A stretch of 7,115 nucleotides of DNA from Bacillota bacterium (lineage in GTDB: Bacteria > Bacillota > Dethiobacteria > DTU022), in NCBI GenBank assembly GCA_012727685.1, contig JAAYGO010000060.1, positions 1 to 7,115 on the forward strand. Reading direction: 5' to 3'. The notes under the pieces are model-generated. The model was not told where the DNA came from, did no database searches, and saw only the letters and a program-made list of their open reading frames with translations. Within the stretch, counting starts at the first letter, position 1; each line of letters starts with the position of its first letter. Below, in pieces: positions 1 to 5,835 of this stretch. The position numbers and the translations under genes were made by a program.

Positions 1-444
1 GCCTGTTACAATATTGCCTCTCGCCGCGCCTCTGCGCGCTTTGCGCCCATCCAGATCACCTGGGTGATGATGCTGGTGGGAGCGGTCGCATTTAACCTGA
101 TCGCCCTGGGGCAATGCGCCGCCGCCGGAAGCTTAACCCTCTACTTTGAGCCCCTGCCCCTGGTCTGGCCTGCGGTGGCCTACCTGGGGATCCTTTCTTC
201 GGTGACAGCATTTTTTCTCAACAATTTTGCCCTTTCCAAGCTCCCGGCGGCACAGAGCGCCGTTTTTTCCAACCTGGTTACCGTGATCGCAGTCACCGCT
301 GGTGTCCTTTTCCGGAACGAGCCCTTTTACTGGTACCATGCCGCAGGTGCGGCGGCCATCCTCGTGGGGGTATGGGGCACTAATTGGTTCGCCCACAGCG
401 GCCGACAGGAGAACGCCCGTGCAGAAAGGAACTTGCCCGCTTGA
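1..444 (+). CDS. EamA/DMT-family permease, C-terminal half (5' end outside window)
   Basis: This is an inner-membrane drug/metabolite transporter-type permease, probably exporting a small metabolite; the substrate is not readable. The frame is open from base 1 and gives 147 residues. Visible are the end of one helix (ACYNIASRR), then four hydrophobic helices around residues 20-40, 57-80, 87-108 and 114-131, followed by a short polar tail. This is the second EamA repeat of a roughly 300-residue protein. The segment 'LSSVTAFFLNNFALSKLPA' and the following helix are typical of the family's 8th and 9th helices. It converges on the minus-strand genes. Its last 34 bases lie inside a direct repeat whose second copy starts at 2511, where the plus strand can be read as a similar tail (KNPEERNLLA against ENARAERNLPA). 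Family assignment is sure; function is not. Confidence 0.88.
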   Translation, partial: ACYNIASRRASARFAPIQITWVMMLVGAVAFNLIALGQCAAAGSLTLYFEPLPLVWPAVAYLGILSSVTAFFLNNFALSKLPAAQSAVFSNLVTVIAVTAGVLFRNEPFYWYHAAGAAAILVGVWGTNWFAHSGRQENARAERNLPA

Positions 445-516
445 GCCGCCCCGGTTGGCAGCTATAGCCCGATTGGGGAGGAGAGAGGAGCGGTTTACTG
501 CAGCGCGAAGCGTAGC

Positions 517-564
517 GAATAAAAGCTGATGCCCGGTACCTCGCGGCCTGCCGGGCATCAGCTT
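517..564 (-). terminator. Decayed intrinsic terminator hairpin, copy 1
   Basis: A perfect 14-bp inverted repeat, AAGCTGATGCCCGG at 523-536 with its complement at 551-564, encloses a 14-base loop. Read on the minus strand, the stem is followed by TTTTATT, a weakened U-tract. It lies downstream of the orphan binding-protein gene and of the dead reductase tail, so it probably still ends the minus-strand transcript. It may also help stop EamA transcripts from the other side, but there is no T-run on the plus strand. The stem matches that at 2615-2659. Confidence 0.7.
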
Positions 565-594
565 GAGCTTAACAAGCGGCAGAGTGGACGATTG

Positions 595-681
595 CTATTG
601 AAACCCCAGCAATGGCGGACTTGTTTTTAATATTCGCTCTTGCTCAATCCTTTGGTGCAGAACCGCTCGCATCTGCCGCAT
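595..681 (-). pseudogene. Remnant of the C-terminus of a second Fe-S aldo/keto reductase
   Basis: Read on the minus strand in the matching frame, this gives CGRCERFCTKGLSKSEY and then a stop, against CGRCERFCTKKLSIIEY in the intact gene at 2691-3830. The similarity continues past the stop with a 1-base deletion, down to the position of the original stop at 595-597. Just upstream of the preserved Cys codons the frame meets TGA TGA and similarity ends at 681, so everything N-terminal of this tail is gone. It is dead as a reductase. It sits 55 bp downstream of the orphan binding-protein gene and marks the right-hand edge of a deletion. The match is clear by eye at both DNA and protein level. Confidence 0.8.
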
Positions 682-736
682 CATCACTAAGGCTCGCTTT
701 TTAGTAAGTGTGGTCACAATCATTATTTGAAAACGT

Positions 737-1843
737 TCAGGATAGGTCCATGTTTCTGTATTTCTCTATATACTCTACCAGCGCATTATAAATCTCGGAG
801 GCCGGCCATCCTTTTGCTTCAGTTTTTTCAATCCACCTTTCAACCAGGATATCCCCCAGTTTTCTCCACTCATCGAGTTCTTCTTCAGTCTGCTCAATAA
901 AAATATGTCTTTGCTGAATGGACCACTCTCTCGCTTCCTTTCCTTCATCGTGTTTACCATTTTCAACATCAGCCCATTCGCAAGCTTCAACAATAATTTC
1001 TTGAATGTCAGAGGGGAGACTGTACCATGTGTCTTTATTAATTAGGAAGCCGATCGCAGCTGAGTCCAATCCTGTATCAAGTGCTTCTCCTCCGAAGCTG
1101 ACATGGTACTTATAAAGCTCCTTGAGGCCAAATGTTACGATAGCATTCCAGTGTATTAACTGTCCGTCTGCCAGCCCTCTTTCAAGGTTCAAGTACATAT
1201 CAGCAGGGGCCGCATTGATCGAGGCAGCACCTTCGACCAAATCAACAATATTGTCTCCGCCGGCCATTATCGTCAAGCCTTTCAAATCACTCGGCACCCG
1301 TACCGGTTTTTTGGTGAGATGAAGCTGGTTTGGTGGCATGGCTCTTATGGAAAGCCATCTCACGTTATAACTTTCCATTTCTTCCTGCAGTTCTGGGAAA
1401 GTGGCTAATAATTCTTTGTAAGCCTTGGTTGTTGGCAACTGATCCGGAATACCAATGTAGGTTTGATGAAAGATATTGTTTAACTCAAAGGGCGCCATGT
1501 TAGAAACGCAAGTGACAATGTCAGCCCTTCCCGATGAACAACCAGCAAAGACATCAGCATATTCTAGTAAAGAGCCGGAGAAATACATATCCATGATTAC
1601 CCGGCCACCTGAATTCTCCTCAATCCTGTCTGCCATTGCTTGGTATACTTGGCCGATATAGGTTGAAGGTTGCTCCCAGGTGGCAAAGATCAGTTTGATC
1701 GGTTCTGCAGCGCCTTCCGCTTTGCCACCTTCAGCTTCCGTGCCGGAAGGTTCGGAAGGTGTTTCCCCCTTCCCGCAGCCACCGATAAAGAGCAAAGCGA
1801 CGATCAGGGTAAAGATTAATAATAATAAATGAGTCTTTTTCAT
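737..1843 (-). CDS. TRAP transporter solute-binding lipoprotein, orphan paralogue
   Basis: This is a DctP-family extracytoplasmic binding protein (368 aa) that would capture a solute and present it to a DctQ-DctM permease. Start: the ATG at 1843 (MKKTHLLLL) is chosen because GGAGG lies 8 bases upstream; the in-frame TTG at 1858 is part of that ribosome site. A signal peptide ends in a lipobox (IGGC), making Cys-23 the probable lipidated residue, followed by a Gly/Glu/Ser-rich linker to about residue 47. The mature domain starts at EPIKLIFATWEQPS and keeps the DctP landmarks GGRV, YFSGSL, DLKGL and the W-x-A-I region. The residue after 'LKGLTI' is Met-193 where most family members have Arg. 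It is paralogous to 5836-6918, about two thirds identical by eye, but more AT-rich. No permease gene accompanies it; the flanks are decayed copies of the neighbours of the other binding protein. Confidence 0.92.
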   Translation of the reverse strand: MKKTHLLLLIFTLIVALLFIGGCGKGETPSEPSGTEAEGGKAEGAAEPIKLIFATWEQPSTYIGQVYQAMADRIEENSGGRVIMDMYFSGSLLEYADVFAGCSSGRADIVTCVSNMAPFELNNIFHQTYIGIPDQLPTTKAYKELLATFPELQEEMESYNVRWLSIRAMPPNQLHLTKKPVRVPSDLKGLTIMAGGDNIVDLVEGAASINAAPADMYLNLERGLADGQLIHWNAIVTFGLKELYKYHVSFGGEALDTGLDSAAIGFLINKDTWYSLPSDIQEIIVEACEWADVENGKHDEGKEAREWSIQQRHIFIEQTEEELDEWRKLGDILVERWIEKTEAKGWPASEIYNALVEYIEKYRNMDLS

Positions 1844-1848
1844 TCTTT

Positions 1849-1856
1849 CTCCCTCC
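1849..1856 (-). promoter_or_regulatory. Ribosome-binding site of the orphan binding protein
   Basis: The minus strand reads GGAGGGAG, with GGAGG 8 bases before the ATG at 1843. It decides the start against the overlapping TTG at 1858. The same GGAGGGAGAA block precedes the paralogue at 6918, so leader and signal peptide were duplicated together. Confidence 0.85.
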
Positions 1857-1875
1857 AATTAAAATTTTCACTGCA

Positions 1876-2355
1876 AACATGCCTTTCCGCATGTTTCCCC
1901 ATGCCCAGTTCCAGCTTTGCACCTAAATAGTTTAGGTTATCGGGTCGAGACCGACATAGATGAGGATTTCCTCCTCTGGATGGGTGTGTCTCTCACCTCC
2001 TCGATGCCAGTTTCCGCACTAGCTGTAAAATCCCCAGCCAGCTAAATAATCCTGCAAGATCTTTTCCAAAAACCCAGACCACTTCATCGCCGTTTCCAGG
2101 TCCCACTCCGAGTGCTGATGCGAGAATGACACCGTCTCTTGCAAACTCGTACATGTCGGTTTCGGGCTCAGGATTGGAAAAAAATATTTTCAGAAGATGA
2201 CTGTATTTTTTCAGATATTTTATTCGGGAGGGAATCTTTGTTGATTATTTCGCCTTTGTATTCCGGCGCCAGCTCAACGCTGTAATGAATAATCGGTCTA
2301 TTTCGGCTACAAAAGCTAGCGGAGGTTGGTATGGTCGGTGCCCACAAAAACGAGG
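1876..2355 (-). pseudogene. Frameshifted, truncated cupin-like gene
   Basis: No single frame is open here, but minus-strand frames join into one plausible protein. In order they are: LVFVGTDHTNLR (about 2319-2355, least sure); NRPIIHYSVELAPEYKGE (to about 2240); then KKYSHLL, MYEFARDG and GVGPGNGDEVVWVFGKDLAG (about 2240-2005); then GGERHTHPEEEILIYVGLDP (2003-1942); then, after one lost base, DNLNYLGAKLELGMGKHAER (1941-1876). The motif HTHPEEEILIYVG followed by a Gly-Ala-Lys-Leu-Glu strand resembles a metal-binding cupin motif, and the repeated 'VGTD' and 'VGLDP' suggest two cupin domains. The missing C-terminus is the type of sequence found in the partial gene at 6985. The segment ends just before the leader of the orphan binding protein, which matches a gene order cupin then binding protein. 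Frameshifts near 2235, 2004 and 1942 make it non-functional. The cupin name is from pattern memory. Confidence 0.6.
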
Positions 2356-2442
2356 CAGAATATTCTTTTTCTATTGGGGTAAACTCCCACCTCGCATGCG
2401 TATTCACAATAACAATAACATTTATTCTTATAAAAATTCATC

Positions 2443-2454
2443 CCCCAATTGGGG
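2443..2454. promoter_or_regulatory. Palindrome CCCCAATTGGGG, possible operator
   Basis: A perfect 12-bp palindrome lies in an AT-rich stretch upstream of the cupin pseudogene. One half, ATTGGGGTA at 2448-2456, recurs at 2373-2381. It could be an old operator of the duplicated operon. No promoter boxes could be assigned with confidence, so this is only a candidate. Confidence 0.25.
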
Positions 2455-2510
2455 TATTTTCCAAAATTGAGATAATCCGCCTTGGCAAATGCGAAAAAAG
2501 TCATGGAAAA

Positions 2511-2778
2511 GAACCCGGAAGAAAGGAACTTGCTCGCTTGCCGCCCTGGTCGGCGAAAAGAGCCCGATTGGAGGGGGACGAGCACTTTATTACCGCGTGA
2601 AGGATGGCAAAAAAAAGCTGATGCCCGGCGGGCTGCGAGGCGCCGCCGGGCATCAGCTTAAGCTTAACAAGCTCCAGAAGTAGACGATTGCTATTCCGAC
2701 TCCAGTAATTGGCGAACCTGTTTTAGATATTCGATAATGCTCAATTTTTTAGTACAGAACCGCTCGCATCTGCCGCAT
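2511..2778. repeat. Direct repeat copy 2 (EamA tail remnant, hairpin, reductase tail)
   Basis: This is the second copy of the segment at 411-681. Its left part, about 2511-2545, is a remnant of the EamA 3' end (plus-strand reading EERNLLA) with no EamA gene attached. Its middle holds the terminator of the reductase operon, and its right part is the living 3' end of the reductase gene. An EamA tail next to this reductase is best explained if the ancestral order was EamA gene, terminator and reductase, and the whole block was duplicated in tandem. The rest of the 1859-2690 intergenic stretch is the cupin pseudogene and an AT-rich spacer (about 2400-2500) in which no gene was seen. Confidence 0.8.
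2609..2659 (-). terminator. Intrinsic terminator of the cupin-TRAP-reductase operon
   Basis: A perfect 17-bp stem (AAGCTGATGCCCGGCGG at 2615-2631, complement at 2643-2659) encloses an 11-base loop. On the minus strand it is followed directly by eight T residues (2616-2609). It begins 32 bases after the reductase stop codon and has all the elements of a strong Rho-independent terminator. The outer 14 bp of the stem are identical to copy 1 at 523-564. Confidence 0.92.
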
Positions 2779-3830
2779 GCATCGCACAGCTCGGGACGGT
2801 GACCTTCAGCCGCGAATATCTGACGGGCTGTCTGCGTGTCTCCATACATGAGGGCATCGTTATATATTTCAAAGATCCGCGGCACATCAATACCTTTTGG
2901 ACAGGGCATACAGGGGCGGCAGGTGGGGCAGGGAATCGGTTTTAAGGCTTCATAGGCTTCCTTGATCTTGCCGAACATCACCAGGTCCCTGATGGAGAGG
3001 TTCTCCGGTTCTGCTTTTTCAGCCAAGGCGACCTGTTCCCCGGCCTCCGCGAGGGTGGAGATCTCCCCCAGGACAACAGAAACCTCGGGGTGGTTCCAGG
3101 CCCATCGCAGGGCCCATTCGGCCGGAGAGTAGTCCCGGGAAGCGGTTTCCCAAATTATTTTCACCGCTTCGGGTATGTTCTTGATCAAACGTTTCCGGCG
3201 CAGCGGTTCGCTGACCACCACGGCCAGACCCTGGTTGAAAGCATACTTAATCCCACTGCTGCCCGGAACATGATCGGTATCCATAAAACTATACTGAAAT
3301 TGGCTGACACACCAGCGGTCATAGGAGGCAATGATCTCCTTGAGAACCTGGTAGCTGTCGTGGAAGGAAAAGCCGACTTCGGCAACCCGGCCGTCTTCTT
3401 TCGCCCGCTCGAGCCAATTCAGAACTCCGGCGTTTTTCAGCTGCGCCCAGCCATCACGGTTAAGCCTTCCGAGTAGGCAAAAATCGACCCTTTCCAGATT
3501 TAACCATTGCAGCTGTTCGTTAAGGTGCTGGTCAAAATCAGCATAGACTCTGATCGAGTGCGAAGGCAGGGTTAAGGCAATTTTAACATTAGCCCGGTTT
3601 GTTTTGCGCAAAGCGGAGGAGACTAGCTGCGACAGCTTTTGCTGCCTTGCCGGGTAGTAGGGATACCCCAGATCGAGGTAGTTGACTCCCTGGTCGAGGC
3701 AGTAGGAGATGATTTCAATTAACTCGCTTTCCTCAAATTGATTGCTGTTTTCTGATAAAGGGAGAGAAAGGGTGCTCAAGCCCAGGGCTGATGCTTTCCA
3801 TTGCAATGTATTAAATTTCCGGTACTGCAT
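2691..3830 (-). CDS. Aldo/keto-reductase-like protein with two C-terminal Fe-S motifs
   Basis: This is a 379-aa cytoplasmic protein of the clostridial AKR type in which a TIM-barrel is fused to a ferredoxin-like tail. Start: ATG at 3830 with AAAGGAG 6 bases upstream; an earlier in-frame ATG at 3887 lacks a ribosome site and would add a polar 19-residue stretch. The barrel (about 1-270) begins MQYRKFNTLQWKASALGLST. The YLDLGYPYY segment keeps the family's Asp-53 and Tyr-58 (or Tyr-56). The catalytic Lys position reads ALTLP (Thr-87) and the His position reads LLGRLN (Gly-121). The tail has C301-x2-C304-x2-C307-x2-C310-P and C349-x2-C352-x2-C355-x3-C359, enough for two [4Fe-4S] clusters. It starts 58 bp after dctM and ends the operon, so it should act with the transporter's substrate. 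With two tetrad residues missing, classic NAD(P)H carbonyl reduction is doubtful; electron transfer or a non-catalytic role is possible. Confidence 0.88.
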   Translation of the reverse strand: MQYRKFNTLQWKASALGLSTLSLPLSENSNQFEESELIEIISYCLDQGVNYLDLGYPYYPARQQKLSQLVSSALRKTNRANVKIALTLPSHSIRVYADFDQHLNEQLQWLNLERVDFCLLGRLNRDGWAQLKNAGVLNWLERAKEDGRVAEVGFSFHDSYQVLKEIIASYDRWCVSQFQYSFMDTDHVPGSSGIKYAFNQGLAVVVSEPLRRKRLIKNIPEAVKIIWETASRDYSPAEWALRWAWNHPEVSVVLGEISTLAEAGEQVALAEKAEPENLSIRDLVMFGKIKEAYEALKPIPCPTCRPCMPCPKGIDVPRIFEIYNDALMYGDTQTARQIFAAEGHRPELCDACGRCERFCTKKLSIIEYLKQVRQLLESE

Positions 3831-3836
3831 AGCTTT

Positions 3837-3843
3837 CTCCTTT
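3837..3843 (-). promoter_or_regulatory. Ribosome-binding site of the reductase-like gene
   Basis: The minus strand reads AAAGGAG, 6 bases before the ATG at 3830. It decides that start over the ATG at 3887, which follows the dctM stop by one base but has no purine-rich site before it. Confidence 0.85.
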
Positions 3844-3888
3844 ATCTTCTTCCGCTCGAACAACGATTTGCCCCTTAAAACCGGCATG

Positions 3889-5187
3889 CTAACTGGCCAG
3901 ATTTACCAGGAACAGCGAAATCTGGGGGAATGAGATCAGCATGGTGATATTTAAAATATCGGCGACCACGAAGGGGAATATGCCCCGGTAGATTGTGCTC
4001 ACGGGGACATCCACTGTTTTCGATAGGATAAAGAGATTGAGACCGAGCGGCGGTGTAATGGCCCCTACTTCCATCAACCGGACCATGATCACCCCAAACC
4101 AGAACGGGTTGAAGCCCAGGCTCATCACGATGGGGAAGATCACGGGCAGGGTGAGCACAATGGCTGCGGTGATTTCGACAAAGCAGCCGATAATCAGATA
4201 GAGAATAACGATGCCGATAATGATGACTAGATTGGAAACCTCAAGGTTGGCCACATATTCACCCATGGCAACCGGAAGCTTGCTCACGGTGATGAAACGG
4301 TTAAAAATCATGGAGCCGGCAATCATGATCATGATCATTGATGCGGTTTGGGCCGTATCGCGAAAGGCGACCACTAAATCCTTAAATTTAATTCTGCGCA
4401 TGAACCCGGCGATGATCATGGCCCCTAGGGAGCCAATCGCCCCGGCCTCGGTGGGGGTAAATAGCCCTCCGTAGATTCCCCCGATTACGAGCAGGAAAAG
4501 GGCGACGACGGGCCAAATGTGCCGCAGGGAGGCGACCTTTTCCTTAAACTCTACTTTTGGTGTCGGCGGGCCCGATTCCGGTTTGATCCTGCAGATAACA
4601 TAAATGGTGATCACATAGAAAAGTATTTCGCTGATGCCCGGTATGATGCCGGCCATAAACAGTTTGCCGATCGACTGCTCCGTAAACAGGCCGTAAATGA
4701 TAAAACCGATGCTGGGCGGAATCAGAATGCCAACCGTCCCGCCGGCGGAGATGACCGCCGCGGCCAGCGGTGTACTGTATTTGTACCTGAGCATTTCCGG
4801 GTAGGCTATTTTACCCATCGTTGCCGTACCGGCCATGCTGCACCCGCTCACGGCAGCAAAACCGCCGCAGGCAACTGTCGTTGCCATGGCCAAACCGCCT
4901 CGCACGTGGCCGATCCAGTTGCGGGCCACTCTGTACATGTCTTCGGCAATCCCCGATACGGCAACGATATTGCCCATCAGAATAAAGAGGGGCATGGCCG
5001 CGAGCGTATAAGTGGCGGCATGGCTGAAGGGCTCAATGCCGATCATCATCGCTGCCTTGTCATAATCTACCAGGTAGGCATAACCGACAAAACCGATCAA
5101 GGCCAGCACGATGCCTATCCAGAATCTAGAAAAAAGTAAAATCAAAAGGACAATGACACCGATCAAGCCGATCATTTCTGAGCTCAT
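3889..5187 (-). CDS. dctM: TRAP transporter large permease subunit (DctM family)
   Basis: This is the membrane channel subunit of a tripartite ATP-independent periplasmic transporter. It uses an ion gradient (usually Na+) to bring in solute delivered by the binding protein. At 432 aa it has the usual length, and it is hydrophobic throughout, consistent with the family's elevator-type fold. Family signatures are visible: PLFILMGN (66-73), AAVSGCSMAGTATMG (111-125), GTVGILIPPS (150-159), FTPTEAGAIG (243-252) and GAITPPLGLN (375-384). The two half-sites GTVGILIPPS and GAITPPLGLN are the repeated transport motifs. Its ATG overlaps the dctQ stop (ATGA at 5187-5184), a standard translational coupling, and GGACGGTGGA precedes it. 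It is the only large permease in the window, so it may serve both binding proteins. The symbol denotes the family, not dicarboxylate specificity. Confidence 0.96.
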   Translation of the reverse strand: MSSEMIGLIGVIVLLILLFSRFWIGIVLALIGFVGYAYLVDYDKAAMMIGIEPFSHAATYTLAAMPLFILMGNIVAVSGIAEDMYRVARNWIGHVRGGLAMATTVACGGFAAVSGCSMAGTATMGKIAYPEMLRYKYSTPLAAAVISAGGTVGILIPPSIGFIIYGLFTEQSIGKLFMAGIIPGISEILFYVITIYVICRIKPESGPPTPKVEFKEKVASLRHIWPVVALFLLVIGGIYGGLFTPTEAGAIGSLGAMIIAGFMRRIKFKDLVVAFRDTAQTASMIMIMIAGSMIFNRFITVSKLPVAMGEYVANLEVSNLVIIIGIVILYLIIGCFVEITAAIVLTLPVIFPIVMSLGFNPFWFGVIMVRLMEVGAITPPLGLNLFILSKTVDVPVSTIYRGIFPFVVADILNITMLISFPQISLFLVNLAS

Positions 5188-5672
5188 TTTTCCACCGTCC
5201 GTTTCATCGAGTTAATTAGCAGGGTTAAAGAGGCAAGGGTCATTAAAAAGAAACCAATGGCGGTAACGAGCATGAAAGGATATTTGGGAATATCCAGGCT
5301 TTCAGTAACAACCCTGATTTGCTTCGCATAAATGCTTTGCTGTAAAGTATACCAGCCGATTAGGAAGGTCACGGCTGCGCCCAGCACATAGTTCATTCCA
5401 TCAAAGACCCGCTGTGTTTTTACAGGGAGGGCGCTGATCAAGATGTCCACTACCACGTGACCGCCCTGCAGGGCGCACCAGGCTATCCCCAGAAAGCCGA
5501 TGCAGGGCATCATCATTTCGGTGAGCTCTACTGCACCGACAATGGTGTAATTGAATATATTGCGCGAGAAAACGTCAATGACGATCATGGCCATTAGAAT
5601 GATCAGAACTATCGTTCCCAGGATCGCCGTTTTTTCACTTACCCAGTAGATAAATTTTTCGCTCTTTCTCAA
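5184..5672 (-). CDS. dctQ: TRAP transporter small permease subunit (DctQ family), TTG start
   Basis: This small membrane subunit pairs with DctM and helps dock the binding protein. It has 162 aa with four hydrophobic helices near residues 16-36, 53-69, 95-111 and 132-153. Typical family residues are present: R37-N-I-F after helix 1, the GAVELTE acidic motif (46-52), and GGHVVVDIL (70-78) after helix 2. The start is TTG at 5672, with AGGGG 9 bases upstream. The frame is closed by TAG just before that site, and no ATG occurs until Met-27 inside the first helix. It overlaps dctM by 4 bp. The 163-bp gap to the binding-protein gene holds a hairpin, which fits lower expression of the permease than of the binding protein. 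Confidence 0.93.
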   Translation of the reverse strand: MRKSEKFIYWVSEKTAILGTIVLIILMAMIVIDVFSRNIFNYTIVGAVELTEMMMPCIGFLGIAWCALQGGHVVVDILISALPVKTQRVFDGMNYVLGAAVTFLIGWYTLQQSIYAKQIRVVTESLDIPKYPFMLVTAIGFFLMTLASLTLLINSMKRTVEK

Positions 5673-5681
5673 AGCAAACAG

Positions 5682-5686
5682 CCCCT
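5682..5686 (-). promoter_or_regulatory. Ribosome-binding site deciding the dctQ TTG start
   Basis: The minus strand reads AGGGG, 9 bases before the TTG at 5672. An in-frame TAG overlaps this site, so no start further upstream is possible. Only a CTG within the spacer competes, and it is too close to the site. Confidence 0.65.
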
Positions 5687-5725
5687 ATCCAGTAAATTTA
5701 AGGAGAAGCCATTGTTAATTTCGCA

Positions 5726-5761
5726 GACTGCAAGCGTAGTTTTTAAGCTACGCTTGCAGTC
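5726..5761 (-). promoter_or_regulatory. Intercistronic hairpin between binding protein and permeases
   Basis: A perfect 14-bp inverted repeat (GACTGCAAGCGTAG at 5726-5739, complement at 5748-5761) has an 8-base loop. On the minus strand it is followed by TGCGAAATT, with no U-run, so it is not a full terminator. Its place between a binding-protein gene and its permease genes fits a transcript-processing or 3'-end-protecting element that raises the binding-protein to permease ratio, a familiar arrangement in binding-protein-dependent systems. The role is inferred; the structure is directly visible. Confidence 0.7.
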
Positions 5762-5835
5762 CACTTCACCTTTTACACAGAGTGCGATTACGGTCACTTT
5801 TAAAGCGTCCCGGATAGGTCCATCTTACTGACTGA

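Larger units (their letters stand above)
411..681. repeat. Direct repeat copy 1 (EamA tail, hairpin, reductase tail)
   Basis: This roughly 270-bp segment aligns by eye with 2511-2778 with the same order of landmarks: GAAAGGAACTTGC, AGCCCGATTGG, the AAGCTGATGCCCGG hairpin, AGCTTAACAAG, GACGATTGCTATT, and finally CAGAACCGCTCGCATCTGCC. Between landmarks the copies have diverged by substitutions and small indels, so the duplication is old. Copy 1 starts in the last codons of the EamA gene and ends abruptly at 681, where similarity to the reductase gene stops. It is not a mobile element: it has no transposase, terminal repeats or target duplication, and its content is gene ends. Confidence 0.82.

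Noticed and set aside
595..684. A 29-codon open frame on the minus strand (MMRQMRAVLHQ...) downstream of the orphan binding gene
   Set aside because: It is the dead reductase tail read in a shifted frame; it has no ribosome site and no protein-like composition.
1878..1910. Three GCATG/CATGC blocks spaced by about 11 bases, resembling operator sites
   Set aside because: They coincide with codons of the cupin fossil (GMGKHAERH) and are explained by coding ancestry.
2489..2683. Plus-strand open frame of 64 codons rich in Lys and Arg
   Set aside because: It runs through the repeat and the terminator hairpin, and its composition reflects the A-rich tract and GC stem rather than a protein.
411..2778. 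The direct repeats as ends of an insertion sequence or composite mobile element
   Set aside because: No transposase, inverted ends or target duplication is present, and the repeats consist of the ends of neighbouring genes, which fits segmental duplication.
3831..3887. Longer start for the reductase-like gene at 3887
   Set aside because: It has no ribosome site and would add a polar 19-residue stretch not expected before the barrel, whereas the ATG at 3830 has AAAGGAG at the right distance.
4310..4335. Repetitive ATCATGATC tract
   Set aside because: It encodes alternating Met and Ile in a transmembrane helix of DctM and is not a separate repeat element.
4519..5139. Plus-strand 206-codon open frame opposite dctM
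   Set aside because: It is the antisense shadow of a clear DctM gene; the His/Asp/Arg-rich composition without any domain is typical of such shadows.
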